Below, one piece after another: positions 28,001 to 37,426 of a stretch of 64,000 nt of DNA (the first letter of the stretch is position 1; every line of letters begins with the position of its first letter). Under the pieces are notes generated by a model, which ran no database searches, was not told the DNA's origin, and was given only the letters and a program-made list of their open reading frames with translations. The stretch is from assembly GCF_003851685.1 (NCBI RefSeq), contig NZ_CP027727.1:4030001-4094000 (forward strand), written 5' to 3'. Both the position numbers and the translations under genes were made by a program. Source of the DNA: Pseudomonas sp. R5-89-07 (GTDB lineage: Bacteria > Pseudomonadota > Gammaproteobacteria > Pseudomonadales > Pseudomonadaceae).

Positions 28001-29591
28001 GCAACAGTTCTATTACCTGAGCGAAACGCTGGCGCAGCCGATACACCTGGACGACGCACAGCAGTGGTGCCTGGCCTTACCCTACCGCCAACGCCACAAC
28101 GCCCTGGTGCTCGGCAAGGCGCCGGCCCCTGGCGGGCTGGACCCTGCGCGTATCGCCTATGAGCTGTTCATTGACACCCGCGACGGACCACTGGCCGCGG
28201 GGGCCAAGCGCACACTGAGCGGCTTGTCGGTGCAGCGCTACCGGCAGGCCGGTGGCCTCGGTAAAACCCTGGAGCCCGGCGTCGCCACGCCCCAGGCATT
28301 GGCCGATTACCTGGAAACCGCCGAGCTGGATGACCAGGCCCTGAATGCTTATAACGACATCCCGGCCATGCCCAACCAACCCACGGTGGATCTGGTAAAA
28401 AAGCTCACCGACTGTGGCTATCACACCGTGACGATGTTTTTTCTGTTCGACGGCGAGGCGCCGCCGGGGGAAAACCGCCTGTGGTCGATTCGCCGCCACT
28501 TTCCCCGCTATGACAAGCCCAGCCGGTTTTGCCGGTTGAGGGCGCTGCGGGCCACCGAGGCCCACAAAGAAACGACCCTCCAATATGACCCCTACTCGCT
28601 GCAAACCCTGCTGGTAAAAACCCCCGACGGCTGCGTGACCAAAGCCGAATACGACTACCGATTGCTGCTGCCGACAAAAATCGTTGACCCAAACGGTACT
28701 GTTCAAGAGGCGCTTTATGACGGTTTTGGGCAATTGCTTGCCAGCAGCTTCCACGGCCATGAACAAAGCCTCAGAGTGGGGTTCGCCGCTCTGGAGAGCT
28801 ACCGCCCGCTCAACAACGTGACACCCGAGCTTGCCATCGACCAGGCGCAAAGCGTGTTGCAAGACATGGCCAGCGCGCACTGCTACGCCCCGTTCAGCTG
28901 GATGGGCAGCATCGACCTGGCCCAGGTCAAGCCCGAGTGGATTACCGAAGCCTATCTGCTCCCCGGCGGGTATATCCGCAGGAGCGCGCGAGCGCGCCTG
29001 AGCGGCAGTCGCCTACCGCTCAACGACAGCGAAAAACAACTCAAGGCGTTGATCGATGCGGCCAGCCGCACGCCGGTACACGGGCTCATGCTGCAAGCCG
29101 ACCGCTACCCCGGCGATGCCGAACAACAGGTGCGCATGACCCTGACCTGCTGGGATGGCTTCGGCCGTTCATTGCAGACCAAGCAGAAGACCGAACCAGG
29201 CCTGGCCCATGCGGTCGACGAGCAGGGCAACCTGTTGGTCGACGAGCTGCCGGATGCATCCGGCATCGTGAAGAAGCAGCTGCGCCGAGTGCATGCCGAT
29301 CCGCGCTGGCGCGTCAGCGAGCGTGTCGAATACAACAACAAGGGCCTGGTCATACGCCTCTACCGCCCCTACTTCGCCAACAGCCATGCCTACGTCAATG
29401 ATCACTCCATGCGCGAATTGGGCCACAGCGACCGGCAATTGTATGACCCTCTCGGGCGCCCGACCCAGACATTCACCGCCGCGGGTCTCATGCGGCGTAC
29501 CACCTATTGGGCCTGGTATACCGTCAATGAGGATGAAAACGACACCTATGACGAGCTGAATCCCGGCCCAATACAGACTGGCGACGCCTGA
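25008..29591 (+). CDS. tcaC: Tc toxin TcB subunit (TcaC/TcdB-like, SpvB domain)
   Basis: 1527-residue TcB, which forms the propeller gate and half of the cocoon that encloses the TcC toxin. The N-terminal SpvB-type domain starts at LPKGGAAIQGTGKGW and includes PISPGRGYAPAMSLSYHSGAGNS. Integrin-like FG-GAP repeats follow (DVNGDGRLDWMVA near 465; VDLDGGGAADLLYL near 620), then the TcdB middle region (YYDRLDREFRGFG) and C-terminal Rhs-like repeats (LQYDPYSLQTLLVKTPDG, VDPNGTVQEALYDGFGQLL). It starts by a 4-base ATGA overlap with tcaB, so A-A-B forms one operon. It is the only TcB here, hence must pair with both TccC proteins. Length matches the family. Confidence 0.93.
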   Translation: MSDDTFKLQVNPPALPKGGAAIQGTGKGWGDIGSSGTASFEIALPISPGRGYAPAMSLSYHSGAGNSPFGLGWGVPQPAVSRRTSHGVPSYTMHDVLVGPDGQMWLPERDAEGAISSSQLALFNGLPLPITYTVTRHFPRVESRFDRIEHWQSATDTAGFWLVQSADGSQHFYGKTPLARIADPDQPHHVAQWLLQESLNARGEHIYYHYIKETDTARYPRDCRARHYLESVCYGNFTAREREQLYLWQTNNEPDVGWHFQLIFDYGERAVELDQRPTYRKIRAWPERPDPCSDFSFGFELRTLRRCSQVLMFHHFPKETRMGADPVLVKRLLLEYRLPRHVSLLGGVHEQAFDSAGNRVSRPPLECFYQSSQLKIDPGRYKAFAALPRQHDGTRYQLVDLYGEGLPGVLYRADKSWYYREPLRPQHAATSDEVSYGAAAELTRVPVADSTRPIHQALADVNGDGRLDWMVAAPGMNGFFSLDEQRNWSTYTSFDAFPSEIFHPQGMLADLMGTGRHDFAMIGPRSVRLYENRRAAGFAPATDVPHDHDDGLPIISSSPNELVAFSDVLATGQQHLVRIRHNEVKCWPNLGRGRFGQGFVLATLPLRYRTFNAAHVLLVDLDGGGAADLLYLTTTHLLIFLNKGGNGFETEAISVPWPEGVQYDDYCQVSVIDVLGLGCPSLILTAAHQTPIHWRYDFFSQKPWLLRGTNNNMGAQALIGYRSSAQEWLDEKRELQAKGQPAISQLPFALLLVSQHTQQDEITGNQRTQRVSYRQAYYDRLDREFRGFGLLLQTDTDSRKDAPRTPGSSAPVLSKTWFHTGRSLDMPTLGHSAHDPHAKAPGDTLVSRYRATAQAQPLDHHDDLIGDPAPALAREVARALSGVVLRTEVMPADPAHDVVPYSVKHQRYLVRELAPATAHTPYARLLPLALESISYQYEGVADDPVCQHQINLRWDAYGCLAHGVTLHYARRASADDPPPAVLPNEHQQRWWRDTHDSAQQFYYLSETLAQPIHLDDAQQWCLALPYRQRHNALVLGKAPAPGGLDPARIAYELFIDTRDGPLAAGAKRTLSGLSVQRYRQAGGLGKTLEPGVATPQALADYLETAELDDQALNAYNDIPAMPNQPTVDLVKKLTDCGYHTVTMFFLFDGEAPPGENRLWSIRRHFPRYDKPSRFCRLRALRATEAHKETTLQYDPYSLQTLLVKTPDGCVTKAEYDYRLLLPTKIVDPNGTVQEALYDGFGQLLASSFHGHEQSLRVGFAALESYRPLNNVTPELAIDQAQSVLQDMASAHCYAPFSWMGSIDLAQVKPEWITEAYLLPGGYIRRSARARLSGSRLPLNDSEKQLKALIDAASRTPVHGLMLQADRYPGDAEQQVRMTLTCWDGFGRSLQTKQKTEPGLAHAVDEQGNLLVDELPDASGIVKKQLRRVHADPRWRVSERVEYNNKGLVIRLYRPYFANSHAYVNDHSMRELGHSDRQLYDPLGRPTQTFTAAGLMRRTTYWAWYTVNEDENDTYDELNPGPIQTGDA

Positions 29592-29639
29592 GGGCTCAGG
29601 TAGCCGCACGACGTTCGCCTCACGCGAAAGGTATGGGAA

Positions 29640-29657
29640 TGGGCCGCGAGCGGCCCA
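29640..29657. terminator. Palindrome between convergent tcaC and tccC2
   Basis: TGGGCCGC and GCGGCCCA around two bases, in the 78-bp gap between convergent genes. It may stop transcription from both sides; there is no T-run. Confidence 0.4.
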
Positions 29658-29669
29658 GTCCTGGTCTCG

Positions 29670-32657
29670 TCAGGGGCGTCGGGCCGTGCTCCAGCTCGCG
29701 GCAAAGGTTGTGTACCCGCGCCTGGCGTACGCGACGAAAAAGCCGCGCCATTCGGTCAGTGATGCGATCAGCCCGCGGGCCGCCATGACCATCCTGCGCG
29801 TGCCCACGCTTTGCGCGGCCTGGGGTAGGCCCGTCAGCGCAACGGCCAAGGCCTCGACCCCAGTCGCGGCCCAGTACGTCCACACCTGATTGAACATTCT
29901 GCTCAGCCCGCCGTGCACCAGCGCCGCTGGGTCCGGCGCCTGCACGGTCAGGCCATGGGGATCGTGAACAGCCATGGGGTGGCCGCTGCGAATCATCGTT
30001 CCCATCGCCCCGCCGTAGGCTTCAACTGCGGGTGACACATTGGCTTGCATCAGCGCAGGCACTTCCCCGCCGTACACCGCGTTGGCGACGGTCGCAACCG
30101 CGTACGCCGCCGTCGCGCCGGCGGTGCGGCCGACCCTGGCCCTCAGGGGCGCACTGCCCCAGGATGCGCCAGTGCCGTGCCCACGCATGATCTGCTGCAC
30201 CAGTTCCCTGGAGAGCGAGCGGACATGCCCGCTCAATCGCTGCACCGCCACGGGGTCCCAGCCTTCCTCGGCTTGAACGCTCGGCGTGTCGAACTGGAGG
30301 GCATAAGCACTGCCCACGAGGCCAGCCGAAATAGCCCCAATGTGTGGCGCAAGGCGTGTCCAGTTACCCGCGATACCGGTGCTCATATGCATCGTGGCCA
30401 CGGCATCCAGCGCCGCGACGCTAAAACGCAAGGCCTGATTGCGTTCCGGCGTGGGTTGGATGTTGCCGAATATCGCCAGATCGACGCCCGTCGCGACGGC
30501 ATTGGCGATGTAGGTGGATAACCCATCGCGAATCGCGGCCGACGAGGCCGCTTGTATTCTCGGGCGCATGATCCACCCTATATTCGCGAGACGACGGGTA
30601 ATGGAAAGCCTGCGTATCGGGTTGTCCCGAGGCGCCTCCAGAGCCGGTGTGGCGGCCAACCCTTGCGCATCGATCTGGGTAACCGGGTTACCGCCAACCA
30701 TGGCGTACAGATTCAAGCCATCGGCATCGCCGGTCGGGTCCGGGCTGATCCAGCGGCATAACCACGGTGCGTAATACCTGAAGCCGTAGTAGGACAGGCC
30801 GCTGGCATCGCGCTCCTTGCCCGAATAACGGATAAACCTGTAACTCGCCTCGCTGGCGTTTTTCGCCGCCCACCACGCGGTCCCGCCGTAGGGGTAATAC
30901 GTTTCCTGGCTGAGCAGTTGCGCTTGCTCGCCCAGCTCCAGGCAGCTGCTGCCCAAGTGGTCCGACAAGCCGTAACGGATCTGCGCGTCCTGGCGCGCGC
31001 CCGAAGGGTGGCGATCCCAAAGCAGCACGCGGACGGTGGTTGTACCGGCATCGAGGTTGAGTACATTCAGTTGCTCACCCGTTGCGCTGTCATGACGAAT
31101 TTCCAGCCCAGGCAGGTAGCGCACCTCGGCGGTATGCGCCACACCCCGGGCCTGGGAGACCCGACGTTTGAGGATACGCTGGCCGGTGGCATCGTAGGCG
31201 TAGCGTTCTTCATCGTCGTTGCCGCCCTCGCGCCGTACTTGCGTAAGGCGCACCAGTTGATTGCGCACATCCCAGCCCATTTTGTGGTCGCCTGCCAATG
31301 CTTGCAGATTGCCGTTGCGGTCAAAGCCCTGGCCCAACCCCGGCACCGTCCTGCCATCGACCTGCGGCAGAAAATGATTGCTGCCTGCGGCCACGCTCAT
31401 CTGCCGTGTGAAGCCGGTGCCGCTGCTGGGCACATGGTGCAACGCGAGCACATTGCCGGCGGCGTCATAACTGAACCGCTGGGTGTAGCGACGCCATACG
31501 CTGTCGTCAGCCGAGCCAAACGCTAGGCGCGCCGGTAACGCCGGGCCTCCCGTGTTGCCGGCGGTTTCGCGGCCGGTGGCCTTGGTCAGTTGGGATAGCG
31601 TGTCGTACTCGTAGAGGCTGGCCGAACTGATTTGGGTGTTGCTGGACCATTGTGTCGGTTGGGCAAGGTCGTCAATCCGCACGACGTTGCCGACGCTGTC
31701 ATAGTCGTAGCGCAGGTCTTGCAGCGCCGCGCCCGATGGTCCGGGCAGACGAGCTGTCATTTGCCCCAAGCGACCATCGAACTCACGGTATTGCATGGCG
31801 CGCACAACGCCGTTGCCGGCGCGTTCGCTGAGCACCTGGCCGACGGCGTTGTAGTGGCGCTCGCCCAGCACCTGCTTACGCGCGCCGCCCCTGGGCGTCA
31901 CGTAGATACTCGCCGGTTGCCCGTCAATGCCGTAGGCGTAGTCGAACCGATTGCCCTTGGCGTCCGTGTGATGCAGGCGCTCACCCAGCGCGTTAAACCC
32001 AACGGATGTCTGGAACGTCTCGGGCTCCAGGCGCAGCTCGCGTTGTGTGTCGGGCTGCGGCCAATCCAGCGCGGCACCCGCCTGCCTGAAACGTCGTGTC
32101 TGCTGCACAACCTCCGAGTGCAGCCCATACACTTCATGGAACAACGAGCCGCCGCCGTCATCGTGGCGAATCACCCGGCCACAACGGTTGCGTGCAGCCT
32201 CTTCATCCGAGGATGAAGCATAGGCAAGACGCTCGACGCACAGCGCTTGCGCGTCCCCGGCCGCCTGTTCGAAGACGGCGACCGGCCGCAGGTATTGATC
32301 GTAGTGATGAGCCTGGTGAGCGCCCCGCCCGTCCCATTCTTCCAATAACTGCCCGGCTTCGCCCATCAGCATCAACCGCCAGCCCGCGTCCACGCTGTGG
32401 GTGCGCAGCGCTTGCCCGCCAAGGCTATAGACCGTGCGTTGGTTGGGCGCAGTGTCGAGCTGTGAGCGTGACAACTGCAACAAACGTGGGTCCCATTGCT
32501 CAGTCAGCAAGCCGGTACTGCCCAACACCTGACGATGAATGCGCACCTGCGGCTCGTCCGCTGCACTTGCGCGGTGGTAGCCGATGTTGCGAACAATTAA
32601 CCCACGCGGGTCGACCGCGGCCAGGGACGGCGTGTTTCGATGGACGGAATCAGACAT
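29670..32657 (-). CDS. tccC: Tc toxin TcC subunit (TccC2) with unrecognised helical C-terminal end
   Basis: 995-residue second TcC. The Rhs core (1 to ~663) is clearly homologous to TccC1: NTPSLAAVDPRGL and LLTEQWDPRLL at the start, and at the end Arg627 (GFRYYAP), Asp640 (SPDP) and Asp663 (QIDAQG) in canonical spacing, with a complete DGLNLY. Autoproteolysis would release residues ~664-995. That 332-residue tail is Ala-rich, mainly helical by inspection, and contains mildly hydrophobic segments (ALRFSVAALDAVATMHM, TGVEALAVALTGLPQAAQ); it shares nothing with the TccC1 tail and I recognise no enzyme motif. It converges on tcaC, so it needs its own promoter, in the gap next to bolA. No immunity-like gene is adjacent, which fits a toxin for eukaryotic (insect) cells. 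Confidence 0.9.
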   Translation of the reverse strand: MSDSVHRNTPSLAAVDPRGLIVRNIGYHRASAADEPQVRIHRQVLGSTGLLTEQWDPRLLQLSRSQLDTAPNQRTVYSLGGQALRTHSVDAGWRLMLMGEAGQLLEEWDGRGAHQAHHYDQYLRPVAVFEQAAGDAQALCVERLAYASSSDEEAARNRCGRVIRHDDGGGSLFHEVYGLHSEVVQQTRRFRQAGAALDWPQPDTQRELRLEPETFQTSVGFNALGERLHHTDAKGNRFDYAYGIDGQPASIYVTPRGGARKQVLGERHYNAVGQVLSERAGNGVVRAMQYREFDGRLGQMTARLPGPSGAALQDLRYDYDSVGNVVRIDDLAQPTQWSSNTQISSASLYEYDTLSQLTKATGRETAGNTGGPALPARLAFGSADDSVWRRYTQRFSYDAAGNVLALHHVPSSGTGFTRQMSVAAGSNHFLPQVDGRTVPGLGQGFDRNGNLQALAGDHKMGWDVRNQLVRLTQVRREGGNDDEERYAYDATGQRILKRRVSQARGVAHTAEVRYLPGLEIRHDSATGEQLNVLNLDAGTTTVRVLLWDRHPSGARQDAQIRYGLSDHLGSSCLELGEQAQLLSQETYYPYGGTAWWAAKNASEASYRFIRYSGKERDASGLSYYGFRYYAPWLCRWISPDPTGDADGLNLYAMVGGNPVTQIDAQGLAATPALEAPRDNPIRRLSITRRLANIGWIMRPRIQAASSAAIRDGLSTYIANAVATGVDLAIFGNIQPTPERNQALRFSVAALDAVATMHMSTGIAGNWTRLAPHIGAISAGLVGSAYALQFDTPSVQAEEGWDPVAVQRLSGHVRSLSRELVQQIMRGHGTGASWGSAPLRARVGRTAGATAAYAVATVANAVYGGEVPALMQANVSPAVEAYGGAMGTMIRSGHPMAVHDPHGLTVQAPDPAALVHGGLSRMFNQVWTYWAATGVEALAVALTGLPQAAQSVGTRRMVMAARGLIASLTEWRGFFVAYARRGYTTFAASWSTARRP

Positions 32658-32762
32658 GACCTCAAGACCTTATTGCTGAATAAGTAGTCCTGAAAGCCTA
32701 GGGGTCGGTGGGTGGTGCAAGGTGGTGCTGGAGGATGTTTTGTGTATCCGGGTACTGGCATC

Positions 32763-32790
32763 GCCTCGACCCGCTCGCGCGGGTCGAGGC
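32763..32790 (-). terminator. 12-bp hairpin after bolA
   Basis: GCCTCGACCCGC-TCGC-GCGGGTCGAGGC is perfect over 12 bp and starts six bases after the bolA stop on the minus strand. It lacks a T-run; it probably ends the bolA transcript before the tccC2 promoter. Confidence 0.55.
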
Positions 32791-32795
32791 TGCGC

Positions 32796-33089
32796 TCAAT
32801 GCCCGCCGGCGCAGGTCGGCGAGGCCGGCGCTGCGTCGATGTTCGCCCATTCTTCAGGCGTGTAGGTATGCAGCGCCAGCGCATGAAACTCGCTCATCAG
32901 GTCACCCAGGCTGGCGTAGACCTTCTGGTGGCGCTTGACGCGGTTGAGCCCCTCGAACTGCTGGCTGACCAGCACGGCCTTGAAGTGGGTCTGCAACCCA
33001 CGGCTGTGCATGTGGCTCTCATCCAGCACGCTCAAGTGTTGCGGGCTCAGGGCGGCGAGTGCCGTTTCGATACGCTGTTGCATGGTCAT
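32796..33089 (-). CDS. bolA: BolA-family protein
   Basis: 97 residues; the BolA/IbaG fold is visible as a beta-alpha-beta pattern with SHMHSRGLQTHFKAVLVSQQFEGLNRVKRHQKVYASLGDLM split across the domain. The conserved His in KRHQKVY is a possible Fe-S ligand in BolA-glutaredoxin complexes. BolA proteins act in stress response and Fe-S handling. It follows a DUF2059 gene after a six-base gap on the same strand. From memory, PAO1 has bolA next to trhO; here they are separated by the 18-kb Tc locus. Confidence 0.9.
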   Translation of the reverse strand: MTMQQRIETALAALSPQHLSVLDESHMHSRGLQTHFKAVLVSQQFEGLNRVKRHQKVYASLGDLMSEFHALALHTYTPEEWANIDAAPASPTCAGGH

Positions 33090-33095
33090 TCCTGT

Positions 33096-33614
33096 TTACT
33101 TCTTCTTGGCCGGTGCGGCTGCCTTGGGCGCCAGCTCGTTGGTCATGTCTTCCAGCAGCTTGTTCACTACCGGCACGGCGCTTTCCAGTTTGGCCTGGGT
33201 CATCTGGGCCGATTGCTGGGTCAGTTGCGGCATTTTCTCCAGGACTTTCTTGCCCAGCGGCGACTGGTAGAAGGCAACCAGGTCCTTGAGCTCCGATTCG
33301 CTGAAGTTGGTGGTGTAGAGCTTGACCATGTCCGGCTTCAGCTTCGGCCAGCCAATAGCCTGGTCCAGGGCGGCATTGGCCTTGGCCTGGTAGCTGTCCA
33401 GAACCGACTGCTTGGCGGCAGGCGCCTTGGTCTGTTCGAAACGCTGGGCGAACATTTGTTGCACTTGCATGTACACCGGGGTACCCAGCTTGTCAGCGTG
33501 GGCCAGGGTAAGGAAGGCTTCGGCACTGGCGTTGTGGCTGGCGGTATCGGCAAAAACCTGGCCGCTGGCGCAAACCAGAGCAACCGCGGTACAGATGGCA
33601 CGAAGACGAGTCAT
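33096..33614 (-). CDS. DUF2059 periplasmic protein
   Basis: 172 residues with a clear Sec signal peptide (MTRLRAICTAVALVCASGQVFA, cut before DT). The mature part is helical, with the DUF2059 pattern LYTTNFSESELKDLVAFYQS then PLGKKVLEKMPQLTQQ and a Lys/Ala-rich end (APKAAAPAKKK). Function unknown. It is the first gene of a probable DUF2059-bolA operon and is divergent from fumC, an arrangement I recall from other Pseudomonas genomes. Confidence 0.88.
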   Translation of the reverse strand: MTRLRAICTAVALVCASGQVFADTASHNASAEAFLTLAHADKLGTPVYMQVQQMFAQRFEQTKAPAAKQSVLDSYQAKANAALDQAIGWPKLKPDMVKLYTTNFSESELKDLVAFYQSPLGKKVLEKMPQLTQQSAQMTQAKLESAVPVVNKLLEDMTNELAPKAAAPAKKK

Positions 33615-33807
33615 CGAGTTTCCTTTTCTAGCAGGCGAGGTAAGACCCCAAGGGCGACCATTCTGCGCCTAAAAAACCTCGCGGCTCAACCCCAGGCCTT
33701 GTCGGGCCTGGTTTTGCGCGGTGCAAATCCGATGAAGCGTGTTTTTTGGAACCCACCGGGCCGATCACAGCCTAAACTGCGCAAACGAACCTGAAGGAGT
33801 GTGCCCG

Positions 33808-35196
<1,389 letters not shown>

Positions 35197-35205
35197 CAGC
35201 CCAAT

Positions 35206-35375
35206 GTGTGAGGGGCAAGCCCTAATGCCAGCCAGTTAAGGCTTTTTGTAGGAGCGAGCTTGCTCGCGAAGAATTCAGAGCAATCGCGTTTATCCAGAAT
35301 GAACGCGTTGCCTGGACGTTTTTCGCGAGCAAGCTCGCTCCTACAGACGGGCATTAGGGCGACCCCCCTCCCACA
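35206..35375. repeat. Nested REP/REPIN repeat
   Basis: An inner inverted pair GTAGGAGCGAGCTTGCTCGC (35248-35270) and its complement (35322-35345) around a 51-bp loop lies inside the loop of an outer, different REP pair: left arm GTGAGGGGCAAGCCCTAATG (about 35208), right arm GGGCATTAGGGCGACCCCCC onward to CCCACATTT at 35375. The inner doublet with nearly the same loop occurs again at 59.9 kb. Confidence 0.85.
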
Positions 35376-35387
35376 TTTGGATCGAAA

Positions 35388-36344
35388 TCATGAAGCCATG
35401 CGCAATCGCCGAGCCCTGAGCCCGGCCATCAGCGACGGCGCCAGCGCCACCATCGCCGAGCCGGTCACCACCACCAACGCGCCAAAATACCCCAGGGCAT
35501 TGATCTCCTCGGCCTGCACAAATTCCGGCCACAGCCACGCCGCCAACGCCACCGCAACAAAGGTCACCAACGGCGTCAGGGCCAGGGTCGCACTGACCCG
35601 CGAGGCCTCCCAATGGGCCAGCGCCTCGGCAAACGCGCCGTATGCCACCAGGGTATTCATGCAGCAGGCCAGCAGCAGCCAACCCTGCAACGGGCTCAGT
35701 TGCAAGGCTTCCAACGGGTGTGCCCAGGGCGTCAGCAACACGGCGCATGACAGGTAGATCACCATCATCACCTGCAGCGAATTCCACACCGTCAGCAACT
35801 GCTTCTGGCCCAGGGCGTAGAACACCCAGATGGTGGTCGCCAGCAGCACCGTCAGTACGCCTGCGGTGTAGGTGCCCATGGAAGTCAGCAGTTCCATCAG
35901 GCGCTGGTTGAAGAACAACCCGAAGCCGACGATCAACACCACCAGGCCTACACCCTGCCCCAGGCTGAAACGCTCCTTGAACACAAACACACTGGCAACC
36001 ATCAGAAAAATCGGCCCCATCTGCACCACCAGTTGCGCGGTGCCGGGGCTGAGCATTTTAAGCCCCACCAGGTACAACACATAATTGCCCACCAGCCCGC
36101 ACACGGCCATCGCCACCAGCCAAGGGCCCTTGGGGCCGAGCACCTTGCGGCTGGGCAAGCGCCGGGTCGCCGCAAGATAGATAAACAAGCAACTGCCGGC
36201 CACGATCAGGCGAAACCAGGTGACGGTGATCGGGTCCATCACCTGCAACACCTGTTTGAGCTTGATCGGCAGAATGCCCCAGAGCAGCGCGGTCAGCAGG
36301 GTCAGGAAAAAACCGTAGACCCAGCGGCCCGAAGAAATGTGCAT
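35388..36344 (-). CDS. EamA/DMT-family transporter
   Basis: 318-residue inner-membrane protein with ten predicted TM segments in two EamA repeats of five. Visible segments include WVYGFFLTLLTALLWGILP, AQLVVQMGPIFLMVASVFVF, GVGLVVLIVGFGLFF, GVLTVLLATTIWVFYALG and LALTPLVTFVAVALAAWLWP. Family members (RhaT/YdcZ-like, RarD-like) export amino acids, purines or other metabolites; the substrate cannot be told. ATG 36344 (MHISSGRWVYGFF) puts the first TM close to the N-terminus; an upstream ATG at 36380 lacks a ribosome site. It follows the fimbrial operon on the same strand after a 73-bp gap, but has no obvious link with it. Confidence 0.87.
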   Translation of the reverse strand: MHISSGRWVYGFFLTLLTALLWGILPIKLKQVLQVMDPITVTWFRLIVAGSCLFIYLAATRRLPSRKVLGPKGPWLVAMAVCGLVGNYVLYLVGLKMLSPGTAQLVVQMGPIFLMVASVFVFKERFSLGQGVGLVVLIVGFGLFFNQRLMELLTSMGTYTAGVLTVLLATTIWVFYALGQKQLLTVWNSLQVMMVIYLSCAVLLTPWAHPLEALQLSPLQGWLLLACCMNTLVAYGAFAEALAHWEASRVSATLALTPLVTFVAVALAAWLWPEFVQAEEINALGYFGALVVVTGSAMVALAPSLMAGLRARRLRMAS

Positions 36345-36417
36345 GAGTGCCCCGAATGCCAGAGGAGGTGGAACCAGCATTCTAGGGGCATGCGGTGCGC
36401 TTTGGGTATAACAGTGT

Positions 36418-37389
36418 TCAGGGCACGCCCATCACCAGCACCCCGCTGCCGCTGATGGGGCCGGCAGCCGGCAACGAACCCGCCCGACGTACCAGCGAAA
36501 ACGTCACGTCGTCTGCGCCCGTACTGTTGGTGATGCGGGTAAGGAACGAACCGTTGACCTGCACGGGAACTCCGTCGCGAACAAGGGCCGTGCCCACGTC
36601 AGCATTGGTCATCGTCAGCAAGCGTGAATCAAATGCGGTGCGGGTGCCTTTGTAGGTAATGGTGATGGGTGTATTGATCCCGCCATCCGGGCATGAATAG
36701 GTAAGCCTGCGGTTACTGATGATGGAAGATGTCAGCGGATCGGTGCCTATCGCTCGCTGGTGCACGTTGCCGAAATTGATCTCGATGGGGTTGTTGTTGT
36801 TGATCGTGCAGGTTGATGGGGAAATTTCGAACCGGTTGGCGGCGGTGTATGTGAGCGCCAATCCAGTTCGGCTTTGATCGTAGTTATTGGTCTGGTTGAG
36901 ACGTAGGACGCCGAGGATGTCGCCTATCTCGATTTTGATCGGGTTGCTCGGATTATTACTGGTCAAAATATAGGGCGTCACATCAATAGGCACACCCAAT
37001 GTGTTATTGGGCATCGTAGCCACCCGAATCCCATAGGGCACGGGGGTGTTCAGAAACCTTCCGTTTATCAGCAGGCCCGTACCATGATTGGAGAATTTCG
37101 GGCCAGGCGTCCAGGGAGCGCCCGCTTGAATTGCAGTTGCCCAGTAGTCCGTATAAGAAGGTGGCCATCCAAAATAAGGCGTGAATCGGCAGCTCAGCCT
37201 TACCCCTTGAAGGAAGATACGGGTTCTATCCGAGTTGAGCTGAACCGTCACGGGTACTTGTAGATTCAGTGTTCCACCCGTATCGATCTGCTGCCAAGGG
37301 CCTCCGTTCACACTGCATTGGGCCGCTTTCGCGGTGGTGGCTGTACAAAACAGAAGGACAAGCGCCAGGGCTCCAAATAGTCGTTTCAT
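36418..37389 (-). CDS. Fimbrial tip adhesin (two-domain, FimH-like layout)
   Basis: 323 residues, about twice a pilin subunit. Signal peptide MKRLFGALALVLLFCTATTAKA. An N-terminal lectin-like domain (about 23-190, Trp/Asn/Pro-rich: YFGWPPSYTDYW, VPYGIRVATMPNN) is followed by a C-terminal pilin domain (about 195-323: STCTINNNNPIEINFGNV, RRLTYSCPDGG, a cysteine pair, and a beta-strand at the end). This layout, the last place in the operon and the large size suggest the tip adhesin that recognises a surface sugar or polymer. The ligand is unknown. Confidence 0.8.
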   Translation of the reverse strand: MKRLFGALALVLLFCTATTAKAAQCSVNGGPWQQIDTGGTLNLQVPVTVQLNSDRTRIFLQGVRLSCRFTPYFGWPPSYTDYWATAIQAGAPWTPGPKFSNHGTGLLINGRFLNTPVPYGIRVATMPNNTLGVPIDVTPYILTSNNPSNPIKIEIGDILGVLRLNQTNNYDQSRTGLALTYTAANRFEISPSTCTINNNNPIEINFGNVHQRAIGTDPLTSSIISNRRLTYSCPDGGINTPITITYKGTRTAFDSRLLTMTNADVGTALVRDGVPVQVNGSFLTRITNSTGADDVTFSLVRRAGSLPAAGPISGSGVLVMGVP

Positions 37390-37426
37390 TTTGATCTCTC
37401 GTTGCTCTGCTCTACCCAGTCAAAGC

